Assembly: GCF_019263585.2 (NCBI RefSeq) | Contig: NZ_JADQDF010000001.1 | Location: 1,922,001 to 1,986,000, forward strand | Length of the DNA: 64,000 nt | From: Pseudonocardia oceani | GTDB lineage: Bacteria > Actinomycetota > Actinomycetes > Mycobacteriales > Pseudonocardiaceae | Reading direction: 5' to 3' | Shown: positions 55,581 to 64,000 of the stretch, in pieces | How positions within the stretch are numbered: position 1 is the first letter of the stretch | Layout: each line of letters starts with the position of its first letter | Made by a program: the position numbers and the translations under genes | The notes under the pieces: generated by a model | The model's input: the letters and a program-made list of their open reading frames with translations, nothing else | Databases searched by the model: none | Told to the model about the DNA's origin: nothing

Positions 55581-55868
55581 TCAGGTCCAGAGCGACCGGT
55601 TGCGGGCCTCCACCTGCTGGTAGTTCTCGTTCGCCGCGCCGACCGCGCGGCCGATCCGCTCGAGCACCGCCGCGATGCCGACGGCGGCGTCGTCCCACTC
55701 CCGCTGCTTCTCCCGGTAGAACAGCGCGGCCTCGCCCTGCCAGGTCGCGGTGACCGGGCGCAGACCCGCCTCCAGCTCCGCGAGCCGGTCGTGCATCCGC
55801 TTCGTCGTGGCCCGGATGTCCTCCTGCGCCGTCGCCAGCGCACCGAACCCGACCTTGATCTCCGTCAT
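55581..55868 (-). CDS. WXG100 family ESX-4 substrate (EsxT position)
   Basis: A 95-residue helical hairpin with the WQG motif in TATWQGEAALFYREKQREWDD (about residues 43-63) and a C-terminal NENYQQVEARNRSLWT tail. WXG100 proteins are exported as dimers by type VII secretion. ATG at 55868 lies 13 bases after the partner gene. In M. tuberculosis the matching gene before rplM is esxT (from memory). Confidence 0.9.
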   Translation of the reverse strand: MTEIKVGFGALATAQEDIRATTKRMHDRLAELEAGLRPVTATWQGEAALFYREKQREWDDAAVGIAAVLERIGRAVGAANENYQQVEARNRSLWT

Positions 55869-55881
55869 GTCCCGCTCCCCC

Positions 55882-56190
55882 TCAGCCCAGTGCCGCGGTG
55901 ATCGTCGACAGCTGCTCGCGCGAGGCGTCCTCGGACGCCTGGTAGCTCGTGCCCGACGTGCGGATCGCCTCGCCGATCGCACCGAGCGCCTCGCCGAGGC
56001 GCTGGGCGTCGGTGTCCCAGCGCGCCATCAGCGCCACGAAGGCGCGGTAGCTGTCGCTCGACCACGACGACGCGAGCGGGGCGAGCCGGCCCTGCAGCGC
56101 CCGCAGGTCGGCCAGGACGGTGTCCCTCACCTCCATCGCCCGTGCGCCGGCGGCCATCATGTCCTCGGTCGAGGTGCCGAACCCGTCCAT
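55882..56190 (-). CDS. WXG100-like ESX-4 partner (EsxU position)
   Basis: A 102-residue helical hairpin. The turn reads ASSWSSDSYRAF, so WSS replaces WXG. A C-terminal TSYQASEDASREQ with a YxxxD-like export signal follows. It should form a heterodimer with the neighbouring WXG100 protein. ATG at 56190. Position corresponds to esxU of M. tuberculosis ESX-4 (from memory). Confidence 0.88.
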   Translation of the reverse strand: MDGFGTSTEDMMAAGARAMEVRDTVLADLRALQGRLAPLASSWSSDSYRAFVALMARWDTDAQRLGEALGAIGEAIRTSGTSYQASEDASREQLSTITAALG

Positions 56191-56301
56191 CGCACTCCTC
56201 CTCAGTCCGGCGACCTCGTGGTCGCCCGCGTGGGGGGACCGTGCCAGCCGGGGACCGCGTCCCGTGGCGTTTCGAGGCAGGAGTGTGCGGGCGCGAACGC
56301 C

Positions 56302-57513
56302 TCAGCCGCCCCGCAGCGTGCCCACCACGAGCGCGCAGGCCGCCGCGACCGCCGCCGTGCCGGTCGGGGTGTGCCGGCAGCCGACGCTGAGCTGCGTGCC
56401 GCCGTCGAGCAGGACGTACCAGTCGACGACGGACGCCCCGGCGCGCTCCCGGTACGCGGTGACCGCGCGCCCCCCGAACCGCGCACGCGCGTCGTAGCCG
56501 GAGAGGCCGGGCCCACCGGCGTCGAACTCCGCCCGCAGCTCCGCGGCCGCCCGCGCCGGCTCCGCGGCGGCGTCGTAGCCCAGTGGAGTGGCCTCGACGG
56601 CGATCAGGTCGCTGCCCTCGGGCGCGGCCACGGGCGTCAGCAGGCTGCGGCGGCGCTCGGGCAGCCCGCCGGTGTGCGCCCAGCCCTCGGGCAGCGCGAA
56701 CCGGTAGCCGTACTGCGCGAGCACCCCCGTGGGCGGCGGCCCCGGTGCGGACGCGAGGAGCCCGCCGAGCACGTGCAGCGCCCCCAGGACGACGGCGGCG
56801 GCGAGGGCGGCCAAGAACGTCCGGCCGGTGCGGCGCCGTCGCGGCGGAGGGTCGGGCAGCCACCGCGGGCGGGACGACGCCCCGGAGACAGGAGGGGGCA
56901 GCCGGGTCAGCGCCGCCAGCGCCGCCGCCGCCTCGGGCCGCGGGGCGACCACGACATCGCGCAGGCCGGCCGCGTCGAGGTCCGCGGCGAGGTCCGGGGA
57001 CCGCGCGCCTCCGCCGACGAGCAGCACCGGCACGTCCGGCCGCCCGGCCACCGCGACGACGGCGCGCACCACCTCGGCCCGGCAGGGCCGCAGCGCCGCC
57101 CGGACCTCGGCCGCGCGCAGGCCCTCCGCCTCCTCGTGCAGCGACAGGGCCTCCCGCACCCGTCGGGCCCGCGGCTGGTCCCCGTCCCCGAGCAGCCCCG
57201 CCACGACCGCGTCCATCCGGTCGCCACCGGGAGCGCCGCGCCGGGTCACCACACGACCGCCCCGGACGAGCGACACCTCCGTCGCGCGTGCCCCGGCGTC
57301 GACGACGACCACCTCCGGCCGCCCCGCCGCGACCGCCTCGGCCCGGAGGAACACGACATCGGCCGCGCCGGCCAGCCCCCGCAGCAGCACCGGCAGCGCG
57401 ACGCCGGGCTCCACCGGCACCTCGACGACCCGCGGCTCCCCGTCCGGCCCCTCCCGCGCCACGCGCACGACCGACCGACCGACCTGCACGACTGCGCGGA
57501 CCGGCACCGTCAC
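56302..57513 (-). CDS. Type VII secretion-associated membrane protein (Rv3446c-like, TIGR03931 type)
   Basis: A 403-residue protein. The first 205 residues look like an ASKHA/actin-like domain (VVVVDAGARATEVSLVRGGRVVTRRGAPGGDRMD, VLLVGGGARSPDLAADLDAAG). A Pro/Arg linker and one transmembrane helix follow (FLAALAAAVVLGALHVLGGLLA, about residues 240-262), then an extracytoplasmic domain (LPEGWAHTGG, VDWYVLLDGGTQLSVGCRHT). GTG at 57513 overlaps the eccC stop. Its role in ESX-4 is not known. Confidence 0.85.
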   Translation of the reverse strand: MTVPVRAVVQVGRSVVRVAREGPDGEPRVVEVPVEPGVALPVLLRGLAGAADVVFLRAEAVAAGRPEVVVVDAGARATEVSLVRGGRVVTRRGAPGGDRMDAVVAGLLGDGDQPRARRVREALSLHEEAEGLRAAEVRAALRPCRAEVVRAVVAVAGRPDVPVLLVGGGARSPDLAADLDAAGLRDVVVAPRPEAAAALAALTRLPPPVSGASSRPRWLPDPPPRRRRTGRTFLAALAAAVVLGALHVLGGLLASAPGPPPTGVLAQYGYRFALPEGWAHTGGLPERRRSLLTPVAAPEGSDLIAVEATPLGYDAAAEPARAAAELRAEFDAGGPGLSGYDARARFGGRAVTAYRERAGASVVDWYVLLDGGTQLSVGCRHTPTGTAAVAAACALVVGTLRGG

Positions 57514-60500
57514 GGCCCGTCGACCGGCGGCACCCACGCCAGCTGCACCCGCCGCGCGCCGTGGCGCCGGTCGACGAACGTGCCGCGCCCCGGCGGCAGC
57601 GGCCCGGCCTTCACCGCCTCCACCAGCGCGCCTTCGTCCGGCCTCCCGTTCATCACCAGCCCGGGCGCCGACAGCTCGCGCAGCCGCCCGAGCACCGGGT
57701 CGAACAGCGCGCGGCCCGCGCCGCCGCAGCGCCGCGCCACGACCAGGTGCAGCCCGACGTCCTTCGCCTGCGGCAGGAACTCCAGCAGCGGCAGCAGCGG
57801 GTGCGTGCCGCCGTGGCCGCCGGTGGGCGCGACGAGGTCGTAGTCGTCGACCAGCACGTACACCTCCGGCCCCGTCCACCAGCTGCGCTCGCGCAGCGCG
57901 CGGGCGGACACGCCGGGCCCGGGCAGCCGCCGCCGCAGCGAGGCCGCCACCTCCGTGACCGCGTCGGCCGCCGCGCCGGGCGTGCTGGCGTGGCCGATCA
58001 GGTGCGTGTCGGGGACCGCGCCGAGCAGCGTGCGCCGGTAGTCGAGCACGACGATCCGCGCCTCGTCGGGCGTCGACCGGGCGACGATCCCGTGCGCGAG
58101 CAGCCGCAGCAGCGCGGTCTTGCCGCTCTCGGCGTCGGCGAAGCAGACCAGGTGCGGCTGCGCGGCCACGTCGAGCTGCACGAGCGCGAGCCGCTCCTCG
58201 TCGACGCCGAGCGGGATCCCGGTCGACCCGGGCTCGGGGTCGGGCAACCGGTCGTGGTCGAGCCGGTCGGGCAGCTGCCGGACCGGCGCGAACCCCGCGC
58301 CCGGCCGGGCCCGCACCACGTCCGCGACGAGCGCCGCCGTGTCGCCTCCGGTGAGCCGGGGCGCGGCCAGCACCATCGCGGCCCCGTCCGGGGCGAGGCC
58401 GTGACCGGGGCGGGCGGGCACCGATGCCGCCCGGCGCCGGTCGACCTCGGAGTCGGCGACGTCGCCCAGTCGCAGCTCCAGACGGCTGCCGAACAGGTCC
58501 TTGAACGCGGGGCGCAGCTCGCTCCAGCGGGCGGCGGTGACCGCCAGGTGCACCCCGAACGACAGCCCCTGCGCGGCGACGGCGAGCAGCCGCGCCTCCA
58601 GGTCCTCGAAGTCGTGGCGCAGCGTGAGGTAGCCGTCGACGACGAGCAGCACGTCGGTGGCGGGCTCGGCCGCGAACTCCCCGGTGCCGCGGCGCGCCCG
58701 GAACGCCTCGACGCCGCTGAGCTGCGCGTCGCGGAACAGCTGCTCGCGGCGGATGAGCAGCGCGGCGACCTCTGCGACGGTGCGGCGCACCAGGTCGGGC
58801 TGCAGCCGGTCGGCGACGGTGCCGACGTGCGGGAGCCCGGCGAGCGGGGTGAGCGCGCCACCGCCGAAGTCGAGCACGTGCACCCCCAGCTCGGCGGGCG
58901 TGTGCGTCAGCGCGAGCCCCAGCACCGCGGTGAGCAGCGCCGTCGACTTCCCCGACCGCGGCCCGCCCACCACCGCCAGGTGCCCGGCGGCGCCGGAGAC
59001 GTCGAGCAGCAGCGGGTCGCGGCGCTGCTGGTAGGGCCGGTCGACGAGCGCGACGGGTACCCGCAGCGCTCCCCCGCGCCCACCGGAGGCGGCCAGCCCG
59101 CGCCCCGGGACCGGCCGCACGGCGCCGACCAGCTCGTCGAGCGGCGGCGGGTCGCCCAGCGGCGGCAGCCACACCCTGTGCGCGGGCGGACCGAGCCCGT
59201 CGAGGGCGGCGAGCACGGTCTCCAGCACCGTCGGGAGCTCCTCGGGCCCGGCCTGCGCGGCGGGCCCGGGCGGGGCGGCGGGCACGGGCGGCGCGGGCAC
59301 CGGGCGGACCTCGAACGGGTGCGCCCTGCGCGAGGCCGTGCCGCGGACCCGGCGCGGCGCCTCGGCGGGCCCGGAGACGTACGCGGCGCGGAACCGGACC
59401 AGCTCGCCCGTGCCGGTGGACAGGAACGCCGAACCGGGCGCGGCCGGGAGCCGGTGGGCGTCCGGGACGCCGAGCACGGCCCGCGACTCCGCCGCCGAGA
59501 ACGTGCGCAGCGCGATCCGGTACGACAGGTGCGACTCCAGCCCGCGCAGGCGCCCCTCCTCCAGCCGCTGCGACGCGAGCAGCAGGTGCAGGCCGAGCGA
59601 GCGGCCGAGCCGCCCGATCGTGACGAGCAGCTCCAGCAGCTCGGGGCGCTGGGCGAGCAGCTCGGAGAACTCGTCGACGACGACGAGCAGCGCCGGCAGC
59701 GGCGGCAGGTCGGCGCCCGCGCGCCGCAGCGCCGCGTACTCGGTGACCCCGACGAGGTTGCCCGCGGCGCGCAGCAGCTCCTGGCGCCGGGTGATCTCCC
59801 CGGCCAGGGCGTCGGCCATGCGGTCGACCAGCGCCAGCTCGTCGGCGAGGTTGGTGATCACGGCCGAGACGTGCGGCAGCGCCGCGAGCCCCAGGAACGT
59901 CGCCCCGCCCTTGAAGTCGACGAGCACCAGGTTGAGCTCCTCAGACGGGTGCGACGCGGCGAGGCCCAGCACGAGCGTCCTCAACAGCTCGCTCTTCCCG
60001 GAGCCCGTCGCGCCGATGCACAGCCCGTGCGGGCCGCTCCCGCCCTGCGCGGACTCCTTGAGGTCCAGGTGCAGCGGGCCGCCGCTCTCGTCGAGGCCGA
60101 TCGGCACGCGCAGGCGGTCGGTGTCGGTGTGGCGCCACCGCCGCCGCAGCGCCTCGACCCCGCCGTGCCCGGCGTCGAGGCCGAGCAGGGAGGGCAGGCC
60201 CGCGGCCGGTCGGGTGCCGTCGGCGGCGACCGGGCCGTCGGGGCGGTAGCGGGCCAGGCGCCGGGCCAGCGCCCGGGCCTCGGGCACGGTCACCGCGTCG
60301 GGGCGTCCCACCGGGCGGACACCGGTCTCCTCGTCCTCGGGGCCCTCGTCTCCCCCGGCCCGCTCCAGCGAGCCCTCCCCGACCAGCAGCCGCACCACCG
60401 ACGGCGCCGGGCGCCGCCCCGGCGGCGGCCCCACCCGTAGCACCGTCACCCCGGCCACCGCGGCCCACGGGCCGGGCCCGTCGGCCACCTCGTCGACGAC

Positions 60501-61448
60501 GACGAGCAGGTGCGGTTCGCCCGCCCCCGGTCCCGCCGGACGCCCGGCCAGCTCGGCGACCCACCAGCGGCGCACCTCGTCGGCGTCGCCGGTGAGCATC
60601 CGCAGCGGGCCGATCGCGTCGCGGCGGCGGGGGTGGGCCGTGTGCGGCAGCCACTTCGCCCAGTCCCACTCGGCGGCCAGCGGGGGCGGCGCGACGACGG
60701 CGAGCAGCGCGTCGGTCGGGCTGTGCCACAGCGCGTACCCGGCCACCACCGCGCGGGCCAGCGCGCGGGCGGGCCGCAGGTCCGCCGAGCCGGCGGGCGG
60801 CTCCAGCCAGACCGTCGAGCCCGAGCGCAGGGCCAGCGCGACCGGCAGGTCGGGCACCACGGCGTGCCCGTGCAGGAACCGGCGCAGCGCCAGCCCGGTG
60901 ATCGGCTCGACGCCCTCGACCGGCCCGGTCCGCGGAGCGACGAGCCGGGTCGCGAGGCGCTGCGGCCCGCACCCGACGCGCACCCGCCCGAAGTCGGCGT
61001 CGGCCGGGCGGCGCTCCCACAGCCGGCCCGCCGCGAGCACCGCGGGCCACGCCGTGGCGTCGGGGTGCACGCTCTCCAGGCCGGTGCGCTGCGCCGCGGC
61101 CACGGTGCGGACGCGGCGGCGGAGCTGGGCGAGGTAGCGCAGGTAGTCGCGGCGGTCCTCGTCGACCGACGCCGACCGGTCGCCCCCGCCGCGCCCACCC
61201 GAGCCGGTGAGCAGCATCCCCAGCGTCGAGACCATCATCATGCCGCCGAACAGCCACGACGTCGGGTTGCGGACGCCCAGTGCCGCCACGAACCCGACCG
61301 ACGCCAGGAGCATCACGGCGGGCAGCAGCCGGGCGACCATCCCGGCCGGCACCACCCGCTCCGGCTCGGGCGGCGGCTCCAGCACCAGCTCGCCGTCGGG
61401 GATGCGGGGCACCGCGCGCCGCGGCCGGACCAGCCCGATCGTGCCCAC
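57510..61448 (-). CDS. eccC4: Type VII secretion ATPase EccC (ESX-4)
   Basis: A 1312-residue FtsK/SpoIIIE motor that recognises substrate tails and powers export. Two transmembrane helices (about residues 37-80) precede three ATPase domains. Walker A loops are GATGSGKS (479-486), GGPRSGKS (828-835) and a degenerate ADAESGKT (1104-1111); Walker B of domain 1 is LLVVVDEFSE (about 596). It is a single chain, as in ESX-4 and other actinobacterial systems. GTG at 61448. It leads a unit with the Rv3446c-like gene and the esx pair. Confidence 0.96.
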   Translation of the reverse strand: MGTIGLVRPRRAVPRIPDGELVLEPPPEPERVVPAGMVARLLPAVMLLASVGFVAALGVRNPTSWLFGGMMMVSTLGMLLTGSGGRGGGDRSASVDEDRRDYLRYLAQLRRRVRTVAAAQRTGLESVHPDATAWPAVLAAGRLWERRPADADFGRVRVGCGPQRLATRLVAPRTGPVEGVEPITGLALRRFLHGHAVVPDLPVALALRSGSTVWLEPPAGSADLRPARALARAVVAGYALWHSPTDALLAVVAPPPLAAEWDWAKWLPHTAHPRRRDAIGPLRMLTGDADEVRRWWVAELAGRPAGPGAGEPHLLVVVDEVADGPGPWAAVAGVTVLRVGPPPGRRPAPSVVRLLVGEGSLERAGGDEGPEDEETGVRPVGRPDAVTVPEARALARRLARYRPDGPVAADGTRPAAGLPSLLGLDAGHGGVEALRRRWRHTDTDRLRVPIGLDESGGPLHLDLKESAQGGSGPHGLCIGATGSGKSELLRTLVLGLAASHPSEELNLVLVDFKGGATFLGLAALPHVSAVITNLADELALVDRMADALAGEITRRQELLRAAGNLVGVTEYAALRRAGADLPPLPALLVVVDEFSELLAQRPELLELLVTIGRLGRSLGLHLLLASQRLEEGRLRGLESHLSYRIALRTFSAAESRAVLGVPDAHRLPAAPGSAFLSTGTGELVRFRAAYVSGPAEAPRRVRGTASRRAHPFEVRPVPAPPVPAAPPGPAAQAGPEELPTVLETVLAALDGLGPPAHRVWLPPLGDPPPLDELVGAVRPVPGRGLAASGGRGGALRVPVALVDRPYQQRRDPLLLDVSGAAGHLAVVGGPRSGKSTALLTAVLGLALTHTPAELGVHVLDFGGGALTPLAGLPHVGTVADRLQPDLVRRTVAEVAALLIRREQLFRDAQLSGVEAFRARRGTGEFAAEPATDVLLVVDGYLTLRHDFEDLEARLLAVAAQGLSFGVHLAVTAARWSELRPAFKDLFGSRLELRLGDVADSEVDRRRAASVPARPGHGLAPDGAAMVLAAPRLTGGDTAALVADVVRARPGAGFAPVRQLPDRLDHDRLPDPEPGSTGIPLGVDEERLALVQLDVAAQPHLVCFADAESGKTALLRLLAHGIVARSTPDEARIVVLDYRRTLLGAVPDTHLIGHASTPGAAADAVTEVAASLRRRLPGPGVSARALRERSWWTGPEVYVLVDDYDLVAPTGGHGGTHPLLPLLEFLPQAKDVGLHLVVARRCGGAGRALFDPVLGRLRELSAPGLVMNGRPDEGALVEAVKAGPLPPGRGTFVDRRHGARRVQLAWVPPVDGP

Positions 61449-61558
61449 GCACCCACCTCCACGAGTTCTCCGGAACGCCCACGGGACGGCCCGGGCGCGG
61501 GGGATGGTAGGCAGCCGCGCCCGTCCGGCGGGGCCGTTCGGAGGAAGTCGAGGTCCCC

Positions 61559-62902
61559 ATGTCCGTCGCCCGACCGGTGGCCGAGCCGGGCCCGCCCGCC
61601 TACACCCGGCTCACCGTGCTGGCCCCGCGCACGCGCGTCGACGTCGCGCTCCCGGCCGACGTGCCGGTGGGCGAGCTGGTGCCGATGGTGCTGGAACTGG
61701 TGGGCGAGCCGGGCCCGGGGCGCCGGATGCTGCCGTGGCGGCTCACCGGCGTCACCGGCGGCCCCCTGCACCCGGCGGCCACGCTCGACGAGCTCGGTGT
61801 GCTCGACGGCGAGGTGCTGCGCCTCGGTCCGGACGGCCCGCCGCCGCCGGCCCCGGTGTTCGACGACCCGGTCGACGCGCTGGCCGCGACGGCGGACGAC
61901 GGAACGCAGCGCCCCCTCCCCGACGCCCGGGCGGTCGTCGCCGTCGTCCTCGCCGGTCTCGCCGCCGTCGTCCTCGCGACGGTGCCGGCGGGGCCGTGGG
62001 GCGTGGCGGCGGCGGTGCTCGGCGGGCTCGCCGCGGTGGCGGCGCTGGCGCGGACGGCCCGCACCGACCGCCACCCGCTCGTCGCCGTCGCACTGGCCGC
62101 GGGCACCGGGGCGGCGGCGAGCGGAGCCGCGGCCACCGGGCCGGGCACCGCGCAGGTGCTGCTCGCCGTCGCGGCGGCGGGGGTCGTCGCGGGGGCCGCG
62201 CAGGCACTGCGGCGAACCGTCCACCCGGTGCTGGTCGCGGCCGTGGCCGTGGCCGTCCCGACGGCCCTCGCCGCGCTCCTGCACCTGCGCCTGGGCGCCT
62301 CCCCCGCCGCGCTCGCGGCGGGCACCGGCGCCCTCGCGCTGCTGGCCGGGCCGCTGCTGCCCCGCGCCGCGCTGCGCCTCGCGGCCCTGCCCGGACCGGT
62401 CGTGCCCACCGACGCGGGCGAGCTCGCCGCCCACGACGATCCCCTGCCGCTCGCCGAGCTCGCCGAGCGCGCCGCGCTCGCCCGCGCGCACCTCGCCGGA
62501 CTGGTGGGCGGCTGCGGCGTCCTGGCGGCGGCGTCGGCGGGTCTCGTGGCCGCGGGCGGGGGTCGGGCCGGGATCGCCCTCGCCGCGGTCGTGGTGGCCG
62601 TCCTGGGGCTGCGCGCGCGGGGGTTCGCCGACGCCGCACCGGCCCGCGCGCTGCTCGCCTGCACGGTGGCGGGCGGGGCCGCACTGGCGATCGCGGTGGC
62701 GCTGGGCTCCGACGGTCCCGGGCGGCTGCTGGTCGCCGGGATCGCCGTGGCCGCGGTCGCGGTCGTCGCGGGTCCGGAGCGGCCCCCGCCCTCGCCGGTC
62801 GCGCGGCGGGCCGTCGACCTGCTGGAGGGGGTGCTCGTCGTGTCCGCGGTGCCGCTGGCGCTGGCGGCGACCGGGCTGTTCGCACTGGTGCGGGCGCTGT
62901 GA
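61559..62902 (+). CDS. eccD4: Type VII secretion membrane channel component EccD (ESX-4)
   Basis: A 447-residue protein. The ubiquitin-like N-terminal domain covers about residues 15-95 (YTRLTVLAPRTRVDVALPADVPVGELVPMVLELVG, LDELGVLDGEVLRL). About eleven hydrophobic helices follow (ARAVVAVVLAGLAAVVL onward). EccD lines the ESX membrane pore. ATG at 61559 follows GGAGGAAG. It is divergent from eccC with a 110-base shared promoter region, as in mycobacterial ESX-4. Confidence 0.93.
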   Translation: MSVARPVAEPGPPAYTRLTVLAPRTRVDVALPADVPVGELVPMVLELVGEPGPGRRMLPWRLTGVTGGPLHPAATLDELGVLDGEVLRLGPDGPPPPAPVFDDPVDALAATADDGTQRPLPDARAVVAVVLAGLAAVVLATVPAGPWGVAAAVLGGLAAVAALARTARTDRHPLVAVALAAGTGAAASGAAATGPGTAQVLLAVAAAGVVAGAAQALRRTVHPVLVAAVAVAVPTALAALLHLRLGASPAALAAGTGALALLAGPLLPRAALRLAALPGPVVPTDAGELAAHDDPLPLAELAERAALARAHLAGLVGGCGVLAAASAGLVAAGGGRAGIALAAVVVAVLGLRARGFADAAPARALLACTVAGGAALAIAVALGSDGPGRLLVAGIAVAAVAVVAGPERPPPSPVARRAVDLLEGVLVVSAVPLALAATGLFALVRAL

Positions 62903-64000
62903 GAGCGCTGACCCCAGTTCTCACGGCGCTGGTCCTCCTCGGCACCGGCGCGGCACCCGCCCAGGCCGCGGCCGCGCCCGGGTGCGCACCGCTGCCCGCC
63001 GGCACCGCCGTCCCGCCCGACCCGCCGCCCGCACACCGCCTGCGCCTGGCCGACGCCCACCGCCTCGCCACCGGCGCGGGCGTCCTCGTCGCGGTGATCG
63101 ACACCGGGGTGGCGCCGCACCCGCGGCTCGCCGGTCGACTGCGCGGCGGGGGTGACCTCCTCACCGGCGGCGGCCCCGGGACCGGCCTCGACGACTGCGA
63201 CGGCCACGGCACCGCCGTCGCCGGGCTGATCGCGGCCGCCCCCTCGCCCGACGACGAGGTCGTCGGCGTCGCCCCGGGCGCCACGCTGCTCGCGATACGC
63301 CAGGCCGGTCCGTCGTCGGCGCCCGGCCCCGACGGGCGGCCGCGAACGGCCGGCGACCTCACCACGCTCGCCGAGGGCGTGGTGCTGGCCGTGCAGGCCG
63401 GCGCCGACGTCGTCAACGTCTCGGAGGCGGTGTGCCTCCCGCCGGAGCGGGCCGGAGCCGGTGGTTCGCGGCTGCAGGCGGCCCTGCGCCTCGCCGCCGA
63501 CGCCGACGTCGTGGTGGTCGCCGCGGCGGGCAACGCGGGCGTCGGCGGGTGCGGCGACGAGCCGGGGCCGGTGTCGCTGCCCGGCTGGTACGACGAGGTG
63601 GTGGCGGTCGGCGCCACCGGCCCCGACGACGCCGCGGCCGCGTTCACGGTCGCCGGGCACTGGGTCGACCTCGCCGCCCCCGGCACGGGCGCGCGCTCGC
63701 TCGCGGTCGGCGGCGGGCTCACCGCGGAGCCGCCGGCGGGCACCAGCTTCTCCGCACCCCTGGTGTCCGGGCTGGCCGCGCTGGTGCGCGAGCGCTTCCC
63801 GGAGCTGACCGCGGCGCAGGTCGTCGACCGGGTCGTGGCCACGGCCCGCCGCCCGGCCGGTGGACGCGACGACGCGCTCGGCGCCGGCACCATCGACGCC
63901 GTCGCGGCGCTCACCGCCGAACCCGCCGTCCTCACCGCTCCGGCCGCTGCCTCGAGCACCGGCGCACTCCTCGGCACCGGGCCTGGAGCGATCCCCTCAG
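62899..64000 (+). CDS. mycP4: Mycosin MycP (ESX-4 subtilisin-like protease), C-terminus cut by window edge
   Basis: At least 367 residues; the frame is still open at the window end. An N-terminal signal peptide (LTPVLTALVLLGTGAAPAQA) precedes a subtilisin domain with the triad in VAVIDTGVAPHP, DGHGTAVAGLI and GTSFSAPLVSGLAALVRERFP. Mycosins stay bound to the membrane by a C-terminal helix and stabilise the ESX complex; that helix would lie beyond the edge. GTG at 62899 overlaps the eccD stop (GTGA), so the two are coupled. Confidence 0.94.
   Translation, partial: MRALTPVLTALVLLGTGAAPAQAAAAPGCAPLPAGTAVPPDPPPAHRLRLADAHRLATGAGVLVAVIDTGVAPHPRLAGRLRGGGDLLTGGGPGTGLDDCDGHGTAVAGLIAAAPSPDDEVVGVAPGATLLAIRQAGPSSAPGPDGRPRTAGDLTTLAEGVVLAVQAGADVVNVSEAVCLPPERAGAGGSRLQAALRLAADADVVVVAAAGNAGVGGCGDEPGPVSLPGWYDEVVAVGATGPDDAAAAFTVAGHWVDLAAPGTGARSLAVGGGLTAEPPAGTSFSAPLVSGLAALVRERFPELTAAQVVDRVVATARRPAGGRDDALGAGTIDAVAALTAEPAVLTAPAAASSTGALLGTGPGAIPS

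Overview
The window is very GC-rich, uses many GTG starts and has start/stop overlaps (GTGA, ATGA) between successive genes. It carries WhiB, GroEL1, SigD/RsdA, ImuA'-ImuB-DnaE2 and ESX-4 genes, so the organism is an actinomycete. Gene content and order suggest Mycobacteriales/Pseudonocardiaceae, probably Pseudonocardia (inference). From memory, long stretches follow three Mycobacterium tuberculosis blocks: Rv0948c-Rv0957 (10.9-23.7 kb here), Rv3394c-Rv3423c without some genes (parts of 6.9-9.5 kb and 28.6-49.5 kb), and Rv3433c-Rv3449 (49.6 kb to the end).

Layout. 0-2.2 kb: carboxymuconolactone-decarboxylase-like end fragment, DUF3017, folD, an acetate-type GPR1/FUN34/YaaH transporter. 2.2-9.6 kb: SOS mutagenesis region with dnaE2 and imuA'-imuB, each preceded by perfect LexA boxes; a merR-thioredoxin pair and a decayed NmrA-type gene lie between the two halves. 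9.6-10.9 kb: membrane glycosyltransferase and a small membrane protein. 10.9-20.5 kb: purH-purN, PerM-like DUF6350, DUF5336, sucD-sucC, a lipase and an M23 peptidase. 20.5-25.1 kb: YjbR/TfoX-like gene, pcrA, chorismate mutase behind a possible leader peptide and attenuator hairpin, two envelope proteins. 25.1-28.5 kb: a LiaFSR-like envelope-stress set (response regulator, PspC-kinase, divergent PspC/LiaF-like protein). 28.6-34 kb: guaA, an Ltp-repeat protein, guaB3, guaB, DUF5319.

34.5-42 kb is a stress-regulation hub: rsdA-sigD, a response regulator whose receiver lacks its phospho-acceptor Asp, a MerR regulator with a cobalamin-binding domain, WhiB3-type protein, groEL1 and groES under a CIRCE operator. 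42-51 kb: TauE-type transporter, aldo/keto reductase, the t6A genes tsaD-rimI-tsaB and tsaE (split by an opposite-strand gene), alr and the NAD(P)HX repair gene. 51-64 kb: small T7SS-like proteins, glmM, rpsI, rplM and the ESX-4 cluster (two WXG100-like proteins, a TIGR03931-like protein, eccC, eccD, mycP cut by the window edge).

No tRNA, rRNA, CRISPR array, insertion sequence or prophage was recognised. Most of the window is conserved core genome; the less ordinary parts are the intergenic control regions and small inserted genes listed as findings. Statements about M. tuberculosis order and family properties are from memory, not from a search.
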